Shown in pieces: positions 56,585 to 64,000 of a stretch of 64,000 nt of DNA (positions within the stretch are counted from its first letter, which is position 1; each line of letters starts with the position of its first letter). Under the pieces are notes generated by a model. It saw only the letters and a program-made list of their open reading frames with translations. It searched no databases and was not told where the DNA came from. Source of the DNA: Rhizobium mongolense USDA 1844 (GTDB lineage Bacteria; Pseudomonadota; Alphaproteobacteria; Rhizobiales; Rhizobiaceae); NCBI RefSeq assembly GCF_000419765.1, contig NZ_ATTQ01000003.1:394212-458211 (forward strand), in the 5' to 3' direction. A program made the position numbers and the translations under genes.

Positions 56585-57481
56585 ATGAAGCGGGACGAAC
56601 TCGGGGATCTTGTGGCCTTCCTCGCTGTCGCGGAGGAGCGTAGCTTTACCCGCGCGGCTGCACAGCTCGGAACATCTCAGTCTTCGCTGAGCCACAACGT
56701 GCGCCGTCTGGAAGAGCGCATGGGCGTGCGGTTGCTCACACGAACGACGCGCAATGTCTCTCCCACTGACGCAGGCGAACAACTGGCCGAAACTCTGCGC
56801 CCAGCCTTCGATGACATCCGGAGCAGGATCAATGCCCTGAGCGCGTTGCGTCAGCGGCCCGCCGGAACGATACGCATCACGTCAAGTCGACACGCGGCCG
56901 AGACCATACTCATGCCTGCGGTGAAACGTCTGATGGCCGAATTTTCCGAGATCAACGTGGAAATATCGATCGAGCAAAGGTTCGTTGATCTGGCCGCTGA
57001 GCGCTTCGATGCTGGCATACGGCTTGGAGAGGGCGTTGAGAAGGACATGATCGCTGTAAGGATCGGACCGGAGCTTCGCATGGTGGTTGCCGGATCGCCG
57101 CAGTACTTCGAGCGTCATACGAAGCCTCGGACACCTCACGACCTGACGCAGCACACCTGCATCAATCTGCGCCTTCCTACGCTCGGCGGGCTCTACGCAT
57201 GGGAATTCGAGAAAGATACACGTCCGCTGAACGTCCGCGTCGACGGCCAATTCATCTGCAATGATGTGCCGATGATAATCGACGCCGCTTTGAGCGGTAT
57301 CGGGTTGACGTGTCTCCCCGACGATCATCTCGGTCCGCTGGTGAAGGAGGGCAAATTGGTTTCGGTGCTGGAGGACTGGTGCCCACCATTTCCTGGCTAT
57401 CATCTCTACTATCCGAGCCGCCGCCTGGCTTCGCCTGCATTCGCGCTTCTGGTCGACGCTTTGAGATATCGGTCGGCCTAG
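56585..57481 (+). CDS. LysR-family transcriptional regulator
   Basis: A 298-residue LysR regulator. The N-terminal helix-turn-helix is ELGDLVAFLAVAEERSFTRA, then AAQLGTSQSSLSHNVRRLEE; the effector domain has RIRITSSRHAAETILMPAV-type sequence and LSGIGLTCLPDDHLGPLV. It belongs to the group that controls divergent reductase genes (AKR gene at 55437-56426) across 158 nt. No classical T-N11-A box was pinned down. The ribosome-binding site is weak. Confidence 0.9.
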   Translation: MKRDELGDLVAFLAVAEERSFTRAAAQLGTSQSSLSHNVRRLEERMGVRLLTRTTRNVSPTDAGEQLAETLRPAFDDIRSRINALSALRQRPAGTIRITSSRHAAETILMPAVKRLMAEFSEINVEISIEQRFVDLAAERFDAGIRLGEGVEKDMIAVRIGPELRMVVAGSPQYFERHTKPRTPHDLTQHTCINLRLPTLGGLYAWEFEKDTRPLNVRVDGQFICNDVPMIIDAALSGIGLTCLPDDHLGPLVKEGKLVSVLEDWCPPFPGYHLYYPSRRLASPAFALLVDALRYRSA

Positions 57482-57605
57482 TGTCAAAGAAAAAACAGCT
57501 CTGAGTGTTACGACAGCACTCGGGCCAGTGCTCTTTCAGCGCTATTCGGTATCAAAGCCCCGTCGATCTCGGATGTGACGGAGCTGGCAGAGAGGAGGTA
57601 TGTCG

Positions 57606-58031
57606 ATGAAACCGCGAATTTCTGTCTTGACGCTGGGTGTTGCCCATCTTGAGCGCGCGCTTGCCTTTTATCGTGACGGCCTGAAACTGCCCACTCAAGG
57701 GATCGTCGGCCGTGAGTTCGCGCATGGCGCCGTCGCGTTCTTTGACCTTTCCAGCGGGGTTAAACTTGCGATTTGGGCTCAGGATGATCTGGCGCACGAC
57801 AGCGGTCTGGCGAAAGCGCCCGCGAGCAGCACCTCGTTCTCGATCGGCCACAACGTCTCGCATCGACGTGAGGTTGACGAGGTCATGGAACAAGCCCGGC
57901 TTGCGGGAGCAGACATCGTAAAGCCCGCTGAGGAAACGTTTTACGGTGGATACGCTGGATACTTTACTGATCCGGACGGCCACCTGTGGGAAGTGGTGTG
58001 GAATCCGGCCAATCTGCCACCGCAGGATTGA
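57606..58031 (+). CDS. VOC-family (glyoxalase/bleomycin resistance-like) protein
   Basis: A 141-residue vicinal-oxygen-chelate protein with two beta-alpha-beta units: ISVLTLGVAHLERALAFYRD, GAVAFFDLSSGVKLAIWAQD, and GYAGYFTDPDGHLWEVVWNP with the metal-binding Glu. AGGAGG lies 7 nt before the ATG at 57606 and only 1 nt before the ATG at 57600, so 57606 is preferred. It may be a metalloenzyme or a binding protein; the substrate cannot be read from the sequence. Confidence 0.82.
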   Translation: MKPRISVLTLGVAHLERALAFYRDGLKLPTQGIVGREFAHGAVAFFDLSSGVKLAIWAQDDLAHDSGLAKAPASSTSFSIGHNVSHRREVDEVMEQARLAGADIVKPAEETFYGGYAGYFTDPDGHLWEVVWNPANLPPQD

Positions 58032-58237
58032 ATGACTTGACGTCCGCTACAGCGAACGGAACGGATGCCCGCATCCTGGCCAACGTGCCGCGCCGGCGGA
58101 TTCTGCCTTGCAGATTTGTGCGGCCGTAGGCTCTGAGCCCTGCACGGTACAGAACTCAGACCTTAAATCAGCCCGGCCTTCTAAACTGCCCAACGAAATG
58201 GGGTCAGTTCAAAGGCAGTCCTCCTTGATCCGAAAGA

Positions 58238-58516
58238 TCACTTGTTCAGAGCATCCTTCACTGCCTTGGCCGGCGTGAAGGCGAGCTTCTTTGCAGCAGC
58301 GATCTTGACGGTGGCCCCGGTTGACGGATTGCGGCCTTCGCGCTCCGGCGTCTCCTTTACCTTGAACTTGCCGAAGCCCGGGATCGAGGTCTCGGCGCCA
58401 GATGTGGCGGCCGACGTGATGGAGGTGAAGACCGCCTCTACAACGGCTTTGCTCTGGGCTTTGGTAAGGCCATGTTCACCGGCAATCTTGTCTGCGATTT
58501 CGTTTGTCGTCGTCAT
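58238..58516 (-). CDS. HU-family DNA-binding protein
   Basis: A 92-residue histone-like HU/IHF protein: MTTTNEIADKIAGEHGLTKA, then SIPGFGKFKVKETPEREGRN and PSTGATVKIAAAKKLAFTPA, the beta-arm signature. It binds and bends DNA as a dimer. AGAGGAA lies before the ATG ending at 58516; an open extension to 58684 is not homologous. A plasmid-borne HU paralogue is probable, since the main HU gene of rhizobia is chromosomal. Confidence 0.9.
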   Translation of the reverse strand: MTTTNEIADKIAGEHGLTKAQSKAVVEAVFTSITSAATSGAETSIPGFGKFKVKETPEREGRNPSTGATVKIAAAKKLAFTPAKAVKDALNK

Positions 58517-58838
58517 GTAAGGCGGTTCCTCTTGAATGTTTCCTATCCACCTTGACACATCAGCTTCGCAAAAGGGTAGAGAGGGAACGGGTTCAAACGG
58601 CCTCAATCCACTGATTTGATGCGTACTTCCCTTCGGCGGTCGATACGAGAGGCTGAGCGTGTATGGCCGGCACAAACCTTGCATATGCCTGTTGGAATGC
58701 CATTCATGAATCAGATCGATAAGGGTATGCAGCAGGAAGGCCTAATCATCGCTCGTTTCTGCTCTATCTAGCCTGCTGGCGCCTTTACCGGATCGGCTAG
58801 ACGCGCCTCCATGCAATGAGCGTGAAGTGGAGCTGCAC
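58517..58838. promoter_or_regulatory. Divergent intergenic region, HU / PaoABC
   Basis: A 322-base stretch between the HU gene and the aldehyde oxidoreductase operon, which must contain both promoters. CATTCATGAATCAG (58701-58714) includes a small ATTCATGAAT palindrome, but no regulator is next to it. No gene seen. Confidence 0.35.
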
Positions 58839-59477
58839 ATGCATAACCCCATTCAACTCGAAATCTCCCGTCGGGATTTACTTATCTCGTCTGCCGCGAC
58901 CGTCGCGGTCACCGGCGTCGCAGCCGGGGGAGCGGCGGCACAATCTGCGGAAAACGCAATGCCCTACACAACGAAGATGTCCTTCACCGTCAACGGCGAG
59001 AGGCGTGATCTCGACGTTGACAATCGAACAACGCTCCTCGACGCGCTGCGCGAACACCTCCATCTGACGGGTACGAAGAAGGGATGCGACCACGGCCAGT
59101 GCGGCGCGTGCACCGTCATAGTCGACGGCCGTCGCGTTATCTCGTGTTTGACGCTTGCCGTCATGCATCAAGGCGACCAGATTACGACGATCGAAGGTCT
59201 CGGAAAGCCAGGCGATCTCCACCCGATGCAGGCGGCCTTCGTCAAGCACGACGGATTTCAGTGCGGCTACTGCACGCCTGGGCAGATCTGTTCCTCCCTG
59301 GCGGTGCTAGAGGAGATCAAGGCGAACATCCCGAGCCACGTCACCGGCGACCTAACCGCCAAGGTGGCTGTCACCCCGGCCGAAATCCGCGAGCGCATGA
59401 GCGGTAATATCTGTCGTTGCGGCGCCTATTCCAACATTGTCGACGCCATCGTCGAGGTCGCGGGGACAAAAGCATGA
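58839..59477 (+). CDS. paoA: Periplasmic aldehyde oxidoreductase, [2Fe-2S] subunit (PaoA-like)
   Basis: A 212-residue iron-sulfur subunit. A Tat-type twin-arginine leader ([18 protein letters not shown]) targets it, and the folded partners with it, to the periplasm. The plant-type cluster is [20 protein letters not shown] and a following Cys; the second cluster is [12 protein letters not shown] with CRCGAYSN. The start is the ATG at 58839 with GGAG 7 nt upstream; a GTG at 58827 is possible. It overlaps the FAD subunit gene by 4 nt. PaoABC oxidises aromatic and other aldehydes to acids. Confidence 0.9.
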   Translation: MHNPIQLEISRRDLLISSAATVAVTGVAAGGAAAQSAENAMPYTTKMSFTVNGERRDLDVDNRTTLLDALREHLHLTGTKKGCDHGQCGACTVIVDGRRVISCLTLAVMHQGDQITTIEGLGKPGDLHPMQAAFVKHDGFQCGYCTPGQICSSLAVLEEIKANIPSHVTGDLTAKVAVTPAEIRERMSGNICRCGAYSNIVDAIVEVAGTKA

Positions 59478-60424
59478 GAGCCTTCACCTACGAACGTGCC
59501 TCGTCTGTCGAGGCCGCGGCCCAAGCGGTCGCCTCCAATCCGGAAGCGAAGTTCATTGCCGGGGGCACCAACCTTCTCGACCTCATGAAGCTCGAGATAG
59601 AGACGCCGACGCATCTGATCGACGTGAACGGCCTCGGATTGGACAAGATTGAACCCACCTCGGAGGGCGGACTGCGTATCGGAGCCCTGGTTCGCAACAC
59701 GGACCTTGCGGCACACGAAACCGTTCGTCGAGATTACGGGCTCCTGTCGCGAGCGCTCGTCGCGGGCGCTTCCGGTCAACTCCGCAACAAGGCGACGACG
59801 GCGGGGAACCTCTTGCAGCGCACGCGCTGTCCGTACTTCTACGATCCGAACCAGCCGTGCAACAAGCGCCAGCCAGGCAGCGGCTGCTCGGCCATCGGCG
59901 GCTTCACCCGCCAGCACGCCGTCGTCGGCACGAGCGACGCCTGCATCGCCACCCATCCGAGCGACATGGCGATCGCCATGCGAGCGCTGGATGCCGTGGT
60001 CGAAACGGTAAAGGCAGACGGCAGCCAGCGTTCCATCCCCATCGCCGACTTCCACCGCCTGCCGGGCAACACCCCGCATATCGAGACGGTTCTCGAACGC
60101 GGCGAGTTCATCACAGGGGTCATCCTCCCACCGCCGATCGGCGGGCGTCACATCTACAGGAAGGTCCGCGATCGCGCCTCCTACGCCTTCGCACTCGTTT
60201 CCGTGGGCGCGGTTATCCAACCCGATGGGACCGGACGCGTCGCCGTCGGTGGCGTTGCCCACAAGCCTTGGCGCGTCGAGGCGGCCGAAGCCGAGCTGAC
60301 GAAAGGGGCCCGCGCCGCCGCTGGTGTCCTTCTCGCGGACGCCCGTCCTACCGAACAGAACCGTTTCAAGGTCGACCTGGTCGAGCGCACGCTCGCAGCG
60401 GTCATCTCGCAAACCAGGGGGTAG
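59474..60424 (+). CDS. paoB: Periplasmic aldehyde oxidoreductase, FAD subunit (PaoB-like)
   Basis: A 316-residue flavin subunit of the xanthine oxidase family: [20 protein letters not shown] (FAD binding), [20 protein letters not shown]. It also has the cysteine-rich insert [20 protein letters not shown], which in E. coli PaoB binds an extra [4Fe-4S] cluster and separates this family from ordinary xanthine dehydrogenases. The start ATG overlaps the paoA stop. Transported to the periplasm in complex with PaoA. Confidence 0.9.
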   Translation: MRAFTYERASSVEAAAQAVASNPEAKFIAGGTNLLDLMKLEIETPTHLIDVNGLGLDKIEPTSEGGLRIGALVRNTDLAAHETVRRDYGLLSRALVAGASGQLRNKATTAGNLLQRTRCPYFYDPNQPCNKRQPGSGCSAIGGFTRQHAVVGTSDACIATHPSDMAIAMRALDAVVETVKADGSQRSIPIADFHRLPGNTPHIETVLERGEFITGVILPPPIGGRHIYRKVRDRASYAFALVSVGAVIQPDGTGRVAVGGVAHKPWRVEAAEAELTKGARAAAGVLLADARPTEQNRFKVDLVERTLAAVISQTRG

Positions 60425-60426
60425 CC

Positions 60427-62625
60427 ATGCAGTTCGATACGCCAGCAACTACGAACCCGATCGACCAGCTCAAGGTCGTCGGCCAGCCGATCCACCGCAT
60501 CGACGGCCAGCTCAAGACGACGGGCCTGGCGATGTACGCCTACGAATGGCACGATGCCAAGGTGCCGTACGCCTACGGCTATCCCGTGGGCGCGGCCGTC
60601 GCCAAGGGCCGCATCAAATCCATGGACGTCTCTGCCGCAAAAAAGGCGCCAGGCGTCATTGCCGTTGTGACCGCGCCTGAAGTCGGCGAACGGAAGAAGG
60701 GGAAGTTTAACACCGCAAAGCTCTTCGGCGGTGACGAAATCCAGCATTACCACCAGGCGATCGCCGTCGTTGTGGCCGAAACCTTTGAACAAGCCCGCGC
60801 AGCCGCAGCGCTGGTAAAGGTCGGCTATGCCGAAGAGAAGGGCGCCTTCGACCTCAGAGAGGCGAAGGACTCGGCGGTGAAGCCCGACGAGTCCCAGCAG
60901 CCAGACTCAGCTGCCGGTGACTTCGATGCGGCCTTCAGGACGGCTCCGATCACTTTCGACGAAACCTACACGACGCCGGACCAGTCCCACGCGATGATGG
61001 AGCCGCATGCCTCCATCGCAGCCTGGGATGGCGACGAGCTAACAGTCTGGACCTCGAGCCAGATGATAGACTGGTGGCGGTCAGACCTGGCGACCACCCT
61101 CGACGTGGAAAAGGAGAAAATTCATCTGATGTCGCCTTTCATCGGCGGCGGGTTCGGAGGCAAGTTATTTCTTCGTGCCGACGCCGTCCTTGCCGCGTTT
61201 GGAGCAAAGGCTGCGAAGCGACCAGTCAAAGTGGCGCTGCCGCGTCCTTTCATGATGAACAACACGACCCACCGCCCGGCGACCATCCAGCGCATCCGCA
61301 TCGGAGCGGAACGCGACGGCAAGATCACCGCGATCGCCCATGAAAGCTGGTCAGGCGATCTGAAAGGCGGACAGCTCGAGACGGCCGTCAATCAGACCAG
61401 GTTGCTCTATGCCGGCGCGAACCGCATGACGGCGATGCGGCTGGCGACGCTCGACCTTCCCGAGGGCAACGCGATGCGTGCTCCAGGCGAAGCGCCTGGC
61501 TTGATGGCGCTGGAGATCGCCATCGACGAGATGGCCGAGAAGCTCGGCCTCGATCCCGTGCAATTTAGAATTATCAATGACACCCAGGTTGATCCCGAGA
61601 AGCCCGAGCGGCCGTTCTCGCACCGCGATCTCGTCGGATGTCTGAAGCTCGGCTCCGAGCGCTTCGGATGGAGCGCGCGAGGAAGACCGGGGTCGAAGCG
61701 TGAGGGCAACTGGCTGATCGGCATTGGCGTTGCAGCCGCCTTCCGCAACAACCTGCTGCTTCCTTCCGGAGCACGCGTCCGCCTCGCCCGGGAAGGGGTC
61801 GTTACCGTCGAAACCGACATGACCGATATCGGAACGGGCAGTTACACCATCATCGCGCAGACTGCGGCCGAGATGATGGGCGTCACCGTTGACAAGGTCG
61901 CGGTCCGGCTGGGCGACTCCCGCTTTCCGGTGTCCGCCGGTTCCGGCGGGCAGTTCGGGGGCAACTGCTCGACGGCGGGTGTTTACGCAGCCTGCGTGAA
62001 GCTGAGGGAAGCCATTGCGCAGAAACTTGGTTTCAATTCCGAGGATGTCGTCTTCGAAAACGGCGAGGTCCGCTCCGGCAACCGGTCGGTGTCACTTGCA
62101 CAGGCAGCGGGCGCCGAGGGACTGGTTGGTGAAGATACGATCCAATGGGGCAAGCTTTCCGAAACGCACCAACAATCGACCTTCGGCGCGCACTTCGTCG
62201 AGGTCGGCGTGGACGTCGCCACGGGTGAAACGCGTATCAGACGGATGCTGGCGGTATGCGCGGCGGGACGCATTCTCAATCCGATTACCGCGCGCAGCCA
62301 AGTGATCGGTGCGATGACCATGGGGGCGGGCGGGGCTCTTTCGGAGGAGCTCGCGGTGGACGCGCGCCGCGGCTTCTTCGTCAATCACGATCTTGCCGGC
62401 TATGAGGTACCAGTGCATGCCGACATCCCTCATCAGGACGTTATTTTCATGGACGAGACTGATCCGATGTCGTCACCGATGAAGGCGAAGGGGGTCGGCG
62501 AACTTGGCCTGTGCGGTGTCTCCGCTGCAATCGCCAATGCCATCTACAACGCGACCGGCGTCAGGGTCCGGCACTATCCGATCACCATTGACAAACTGAT
62601 CGGCGGTCTTCCAGACACCGCTTAG
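60427..62625 (+). CDS. paoC: Periplasmic aldehyde oxidoreductase, molybdenum cofactor subunit (PaoC-like)
   Basis: A 732-residue catalytic subunit of the xanthine oxidase family. The N-terminal domain starts VVGQPIHRIDGQLKTTGLAM; the cofactor-binding region has IGGGFGGKLFLRADAVLAAF and MRAPGEAPGLMALEIAIDEM, and the catalytic Glu is in GVGELGLCGVSAAIANAI near the C-terminus. The start is the ATG at 60427, 2 nt after paoB. A much longer open frame upstream is a shadow of paoB. No PaoD-type cofactor-insertion chaperone gene follows, so one must be supplied elsewhere. Confidence 0.9.
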   Translation: MQFDTPATTNPIDQLKVVGQPIHRIDGQLKTTGLAMYAYEWHDAKVPYAYGYPVGAAVAKGRIKSMDVSAAKKAPGVIAVVTAPEVGERKKGKFNTAKLFGGDEIQHYHQAIAVVVAETFEQARAAAALVKVGYAEEKGAFDLREAKDSAVKPDESQQPDSAAGDFDAAFRTAPITFDETYTTPDQSHAMMEPHASIAAWDGDELTVWTSSQMIDWWRSDLATTLDVEKEKIHLMSPFIGGGFGGKLFLRADAVLAAFGAKAAKRPVKVALPRPFMMNNTTHRPATIQRIRIGAERDGKITAIAHESWSGDLKGGQLETAVNQTRLLYAGANRMTAMRLATLDLPEGNAMRAPGEAPGLMALEIAIDEMAEKLGLDPVQFRIINDTQVDPEKPERPFSHRDLVGCLKLGSERFGWSARGRPGSKREGNWLIGIGVAAAFRNNLLLPSGARVRLAREGVVTVETDMTDIGTGSYTIIAQTAAEMMGVTVDKVAVRLGDSRFPVSAGSGGQFGGNCSTAGVYAACVKLREAIAQKLGFNSEDVVFENGEVRSGNRSVSLAQAAGAEGLVGEDTIQWGKLSETHQQSTFGAHFVEVGVDVATGETRIRRMLAVCAAGRILNPITARSQVIGAMTMGAGGALSEELAVDARRGFFVNHDLAGYEVPVHADIPHQDVIFMDETDPMSSPMKAKGVGELGLCGVSAAIANAIYNATGVRVRHYPITIDKLIGGLPDTA

Positions 62626-62911
62626 CACTTCGGGCGGAGGTTGCGATCGCAACCGCCGCCAGGCACACGGAACCGCGTTGAACGGGGTCTTGAGCCCGAG
62701 GGGAAGCCCCGCTTTCAACGGATTGCACAAGCCACTCGTCGGCGCTCACGGTTTTCGAGTCAGCTCCGATGCGGTCGTCGTCAGCCGCCGCGCTTCTGGG
62801 CCTTGCGCTTTCCGATCCCTAGAGACGCAGGCGTTGGCCGACCGGCGGAAAGTCCGCCCGCGAAGTTGGCCCAGGGATGGCCGAGAACGGGGCGCTTACT
62901 GTGCTTGCCGT

Positions 62912-63067
62912 TCAATTCGCCGCTGCTCTGCCTACCCGATTTCCTGCATTTTGGGTGGCATCCACGGTATTGGCAGTATCACGCCCGACGCCGCGGATAG
63001 TGTTCCCGCAAGAGGAAAGGGCGAGAAGAACGCAGCAGGCGGCCGCGATTTTTGTCGTCAGTAACAT
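62912..63067 (-). CDS. Entericidin A/B-family lipoprotein
   Basis: A 51-residue lipoprotein: MLLTTKIAAACCVLLALSSC, then GNTIRGVGRDTANTVDATQN and AGNRVGRAAAN. The lipobox is LSSC, giving a mature lipid-anchored peptide of about 32 residues, as in entericidins. These outer-membrane lipopeptides are linked to stress and cell-lysis control. AAGGA lies 9 nt before the ATG ending at 63067. It follows the 63376 gene on the same strand and shares its RpoE2-type promoter. A truncated copy with the same leader is at 26452-26544. Confidence 0.75.
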   Translation of the reverse strand: MLLTTKIAAACCVLLALSSCGNTIRGVGRDTANTVDATQNAGNRVGRAAAN

Positions 63068-63085
63068 TGCATAGATCCTTGGAGT

Positions 63086-63376
63086 TTAAGGCCGTTTGCG
63101 AATTCGCGACGCCTTTTGTTGCTCGACATCCTTGGTACTTTCGGAGAGAAACATGTCGGTGTGCCTGCGAGCAGCTTCGCGAAGGGCGTCCATCCTCGCA
63201 AGGTCGTCTGCCTTGGGACCGGCTCTGCCTTGACCGATTTTCGGTAAAGATTGGCCCCAGTGCTCAACGCTTTTGCCCTCTTGCCGGCGTTCCTTCTGCC
63301 CAGCGCGCAGGCATAAAGGCCGCCCTCCGTTTTCATTGACACCCTCCCATCGGGCACCTTTTGTTCCGCTGATCAT
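63086..63376 (-). CDS. DUF2934-related protein, N-terminal part degraded or frameshifted
   Basis: A 96-residue frame whose C-terminal part (MDALREAARRHTDMFLSEST) is paralogous to the tail of the DUF2934 protein at 26567. The core EGKSVEHWGQSL resembles the end of the DUF2934 motif, while its beginning (ARWAEGTPA) lies in another frame, suggesting a frameshift near 63290. AAAGGAG lies 7 nt before the ATG ending at 63376, and the RpoE2-type promoter is 25 nt further upstream. It precedes the entericidin-like gene by 18 nt and may now serve mainly as its leader. Confidence 0.5.
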   Translation of the reverse strand: MISGTKGARWEGVNENGGRPLCLRAGQKERRQEGKSVEHWGQSLPKIGQGRAGPKADDLARMDALREAARRHTDMFLSESTKDVEQQKASRIRKRP

Positions 63377-63400
63377 GATGATCTCCTTTCATGAGAGGAG

Positions 63401-63425
63401 AACTGCCGGGGAGGGCGTGTGTTCC
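63401..63425 (-). promoter_or_regulatory. RpoE2/EcfG-type promoter for the 63376-62912 gene pair
   Basis: On the minus strand GGAAC (63425-63421) is followed after exactly 18 nt by TT (63402-63401). The start codon of the first gene is 25 nt further. Spacer and leader match the promoter at 27165-27190 almost base for base, including CCCTCCCCG, AGTTCTCCT and ATGAAAGGA. Confidence 0.7.
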
Positions 63426-63444
63426 GTCGCGGCGAGAATAAGCG

Positions 63445-63625
63445 CGGCGCGCCTAGAGGTGTTCCTCGACGCAGGTCATATCGCGGCCTTTAGAGCCAGC
63501 TGCTTGGTCAGGCAATTAGCGTGCCGTAGCGCGAGATTTCATAATGTTCGCCGGCCTGGGCCGCAGAGATCAATCCTGCGTCGAGTGCGGCGGAGCCTTT
63601 GAACTCTTCGATGGTAGGGGTAAGT
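63445..63625 (-). pseudogene. DUF892 (YciE-type ferritin-like) C-terminal remnant
   Basis: On the minus strand the sequence reads EEFKGSAALDAGLISAAQAG, then EHYEISRYGTLIA and a stop; the continuation TKQLALKAAI is in another frame. This matches the C-terminal helix pair of DUF892/YciE ferritin-like proteins (AAQA.EHYEI.RYGTL..W). The N-terminal half is missing. It lies just upstream of the stress-module promoter, and DUF892 genes are themselves typical stress genes. Confidence 0.55.
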
Positions 63626-63829
63626 GACAAACCTGAACGTGACGCCGCGCGGGATGTTCCGATCAGCGACGATAGGGGCATTTTTTAGCTCGCCTCTGGA
63701 TGCAATCAATCGGAAGAATGGAATTCCGGCCGACGACCAACTCATACCTGCGCCGGTGGAACTTAAAGGGCAGCATGGTGTTTCTCCGATCACGGATCCG
63801 ACATGAGGTCGGCAAAAAAGGAAACACCG

Positions 63830-64000
63830 ATGAAAAACACCATTCTGGCGGCCGCCCTGGTAGGGGCATCCGCGCTCTCGGCACTTGCCCAGACCACCCC
63901 CGCTCCCTCGTCGAACGGAAATACACCTGCAGTAGCGACCCCGGACACGAAAAACCCGGCGGCGCCCGTCGAAGGTGCCAACAGCTTTACCGAAGCCCAG
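63830..64000 (+). CDS. Small secreted protein, partial (possible PepSY-type)
   Basis: The first 57 residues of a protein running off the right edge. The signal peptide is MKNTILAAALVGASALSALA, followed by a Pro/Ala/Thr-rich linker (QTTPAPSSNGNTPAVATPDT) and EGANSFTEAQ, which in rhizobial proteins I remember leads into a PepSY-like domain. AAGGAAAC lies before the ATG at 63830. The role is unknown; the domain prediction needs the missing sequence. Confidence 0.7.
   Translation, partial: MKNTILAAALVGASALSALAQTTPAPSSNGNTPAVATPDTKNPAAPVEGANSFTEAQ

Noticed and set aside
58170..58235. Possible insertion-sequence end (ATGGGGTCAGTTC-like sequence)
   Set aside because: No matching inverted end or transposase fragment was found nearby.
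59857..60426. Open extension of the PaoC frame upstream of 60427
   Set aside because: It overlaps paoB in another frame and is Arg/His-rich nonsense; 60427 gives the family N-terminus.

Overview
The window looks like an accessory replicon (chromid or megaplasmid) of a member of the Rhizobiaceae, most likely Sinorhizobium/Ensifer or a close relative. The pointers are GC-rich coding sequence, an erythritol-type polyol locus, several CUT2 sugar ABC transporters, DUF982 and DUF1127 proteins, tandem Ku genes with LigD ligases, a four-hairpin small RNA with anti-Shine-Dalgarno loops (alpha-r14/NfeR1/'cuckoo' type), and four sites matching the RpoE2/EcfG stress promoter GGAAC-N18/19-TT. I see no rRNA, tRNA, CRISPR array or intact transposase. 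All assignments come from reading the sequence and from memory of the families; no database search was run.

Region 1 (1-13.2 kb) is a polyol region. An eryA-like kinase and a truncated eryB-like dehydrogenase on the minus strand diverge from a four-gene CUT2 importer (DUF2291 protein, fused ATPase, permease, binding protein). A DeoR regulator, an FGGY kinase and a GlpD-like oxidase follow on the plus strand, and a class II aldolase converges on them. Region 2 (13.2-19.5 kb) holds a PheC-like periplasmic dehydratase and a polar amino acid ABC transporter with an Lrp regulator and a homocysteine S-methyltransferase. Region 3 (19.5-28 kb) is decaying: DUF4261, DUF983 and animal-type haem peroxidase genes each carry several frameshifts. 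Among them are an intact L-lactate-dehydrogenase-like flavoprotein, an L,D-transpeptidase, a small stress-gene module, a 48-residue DUF1127 protein, a triple DnaA-box cluster and the four-hairpin RNA.

Region 4 (28.2-39.6 kb) is one tightly packed nine-gene operon: CUT2 importer, SorC regulator, aldo/keto reductase, GlpD-like oxidase, class I aldolase, FGGY kinase and GMC oxidoreductase. Its kinase and GlpD-like enzyme are paralogues of those in region 1, but the aldolase belongs to a different superfamily. The two clusters therefore appear to be parallel versions of one 'phosphorylate, oxidise, cleave' polyol pathway.

Region 5 (40-47.6 kb) is a DNA-repair island: an rpsU pseudogene, an AlkB-like dioxygenase, a DUF982 protein, full-length LigD, and a ku-ku-ligase operon. 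Region 6 (48-58.6 kb) is a mixed metabolic set: two GFA proteins, an imine-reductase-like enzyme with an HxlR regulator, a carbonic anhydrase/SulP pair, a secreted CMD-CMD-cupin protein, an aldo/keto reductase/LysR pair, a VOC protein and an HU protein. Region 7 (58.8-64 kb) has a PaoABC-type periplasmic molybdenum aldehyde oxidoreductase, then a second copy of the stress module with an intact 51-residue entericidin-like lipoprotein, a DUF892 remnant, and the start of a small secreted protein that runs off the window.
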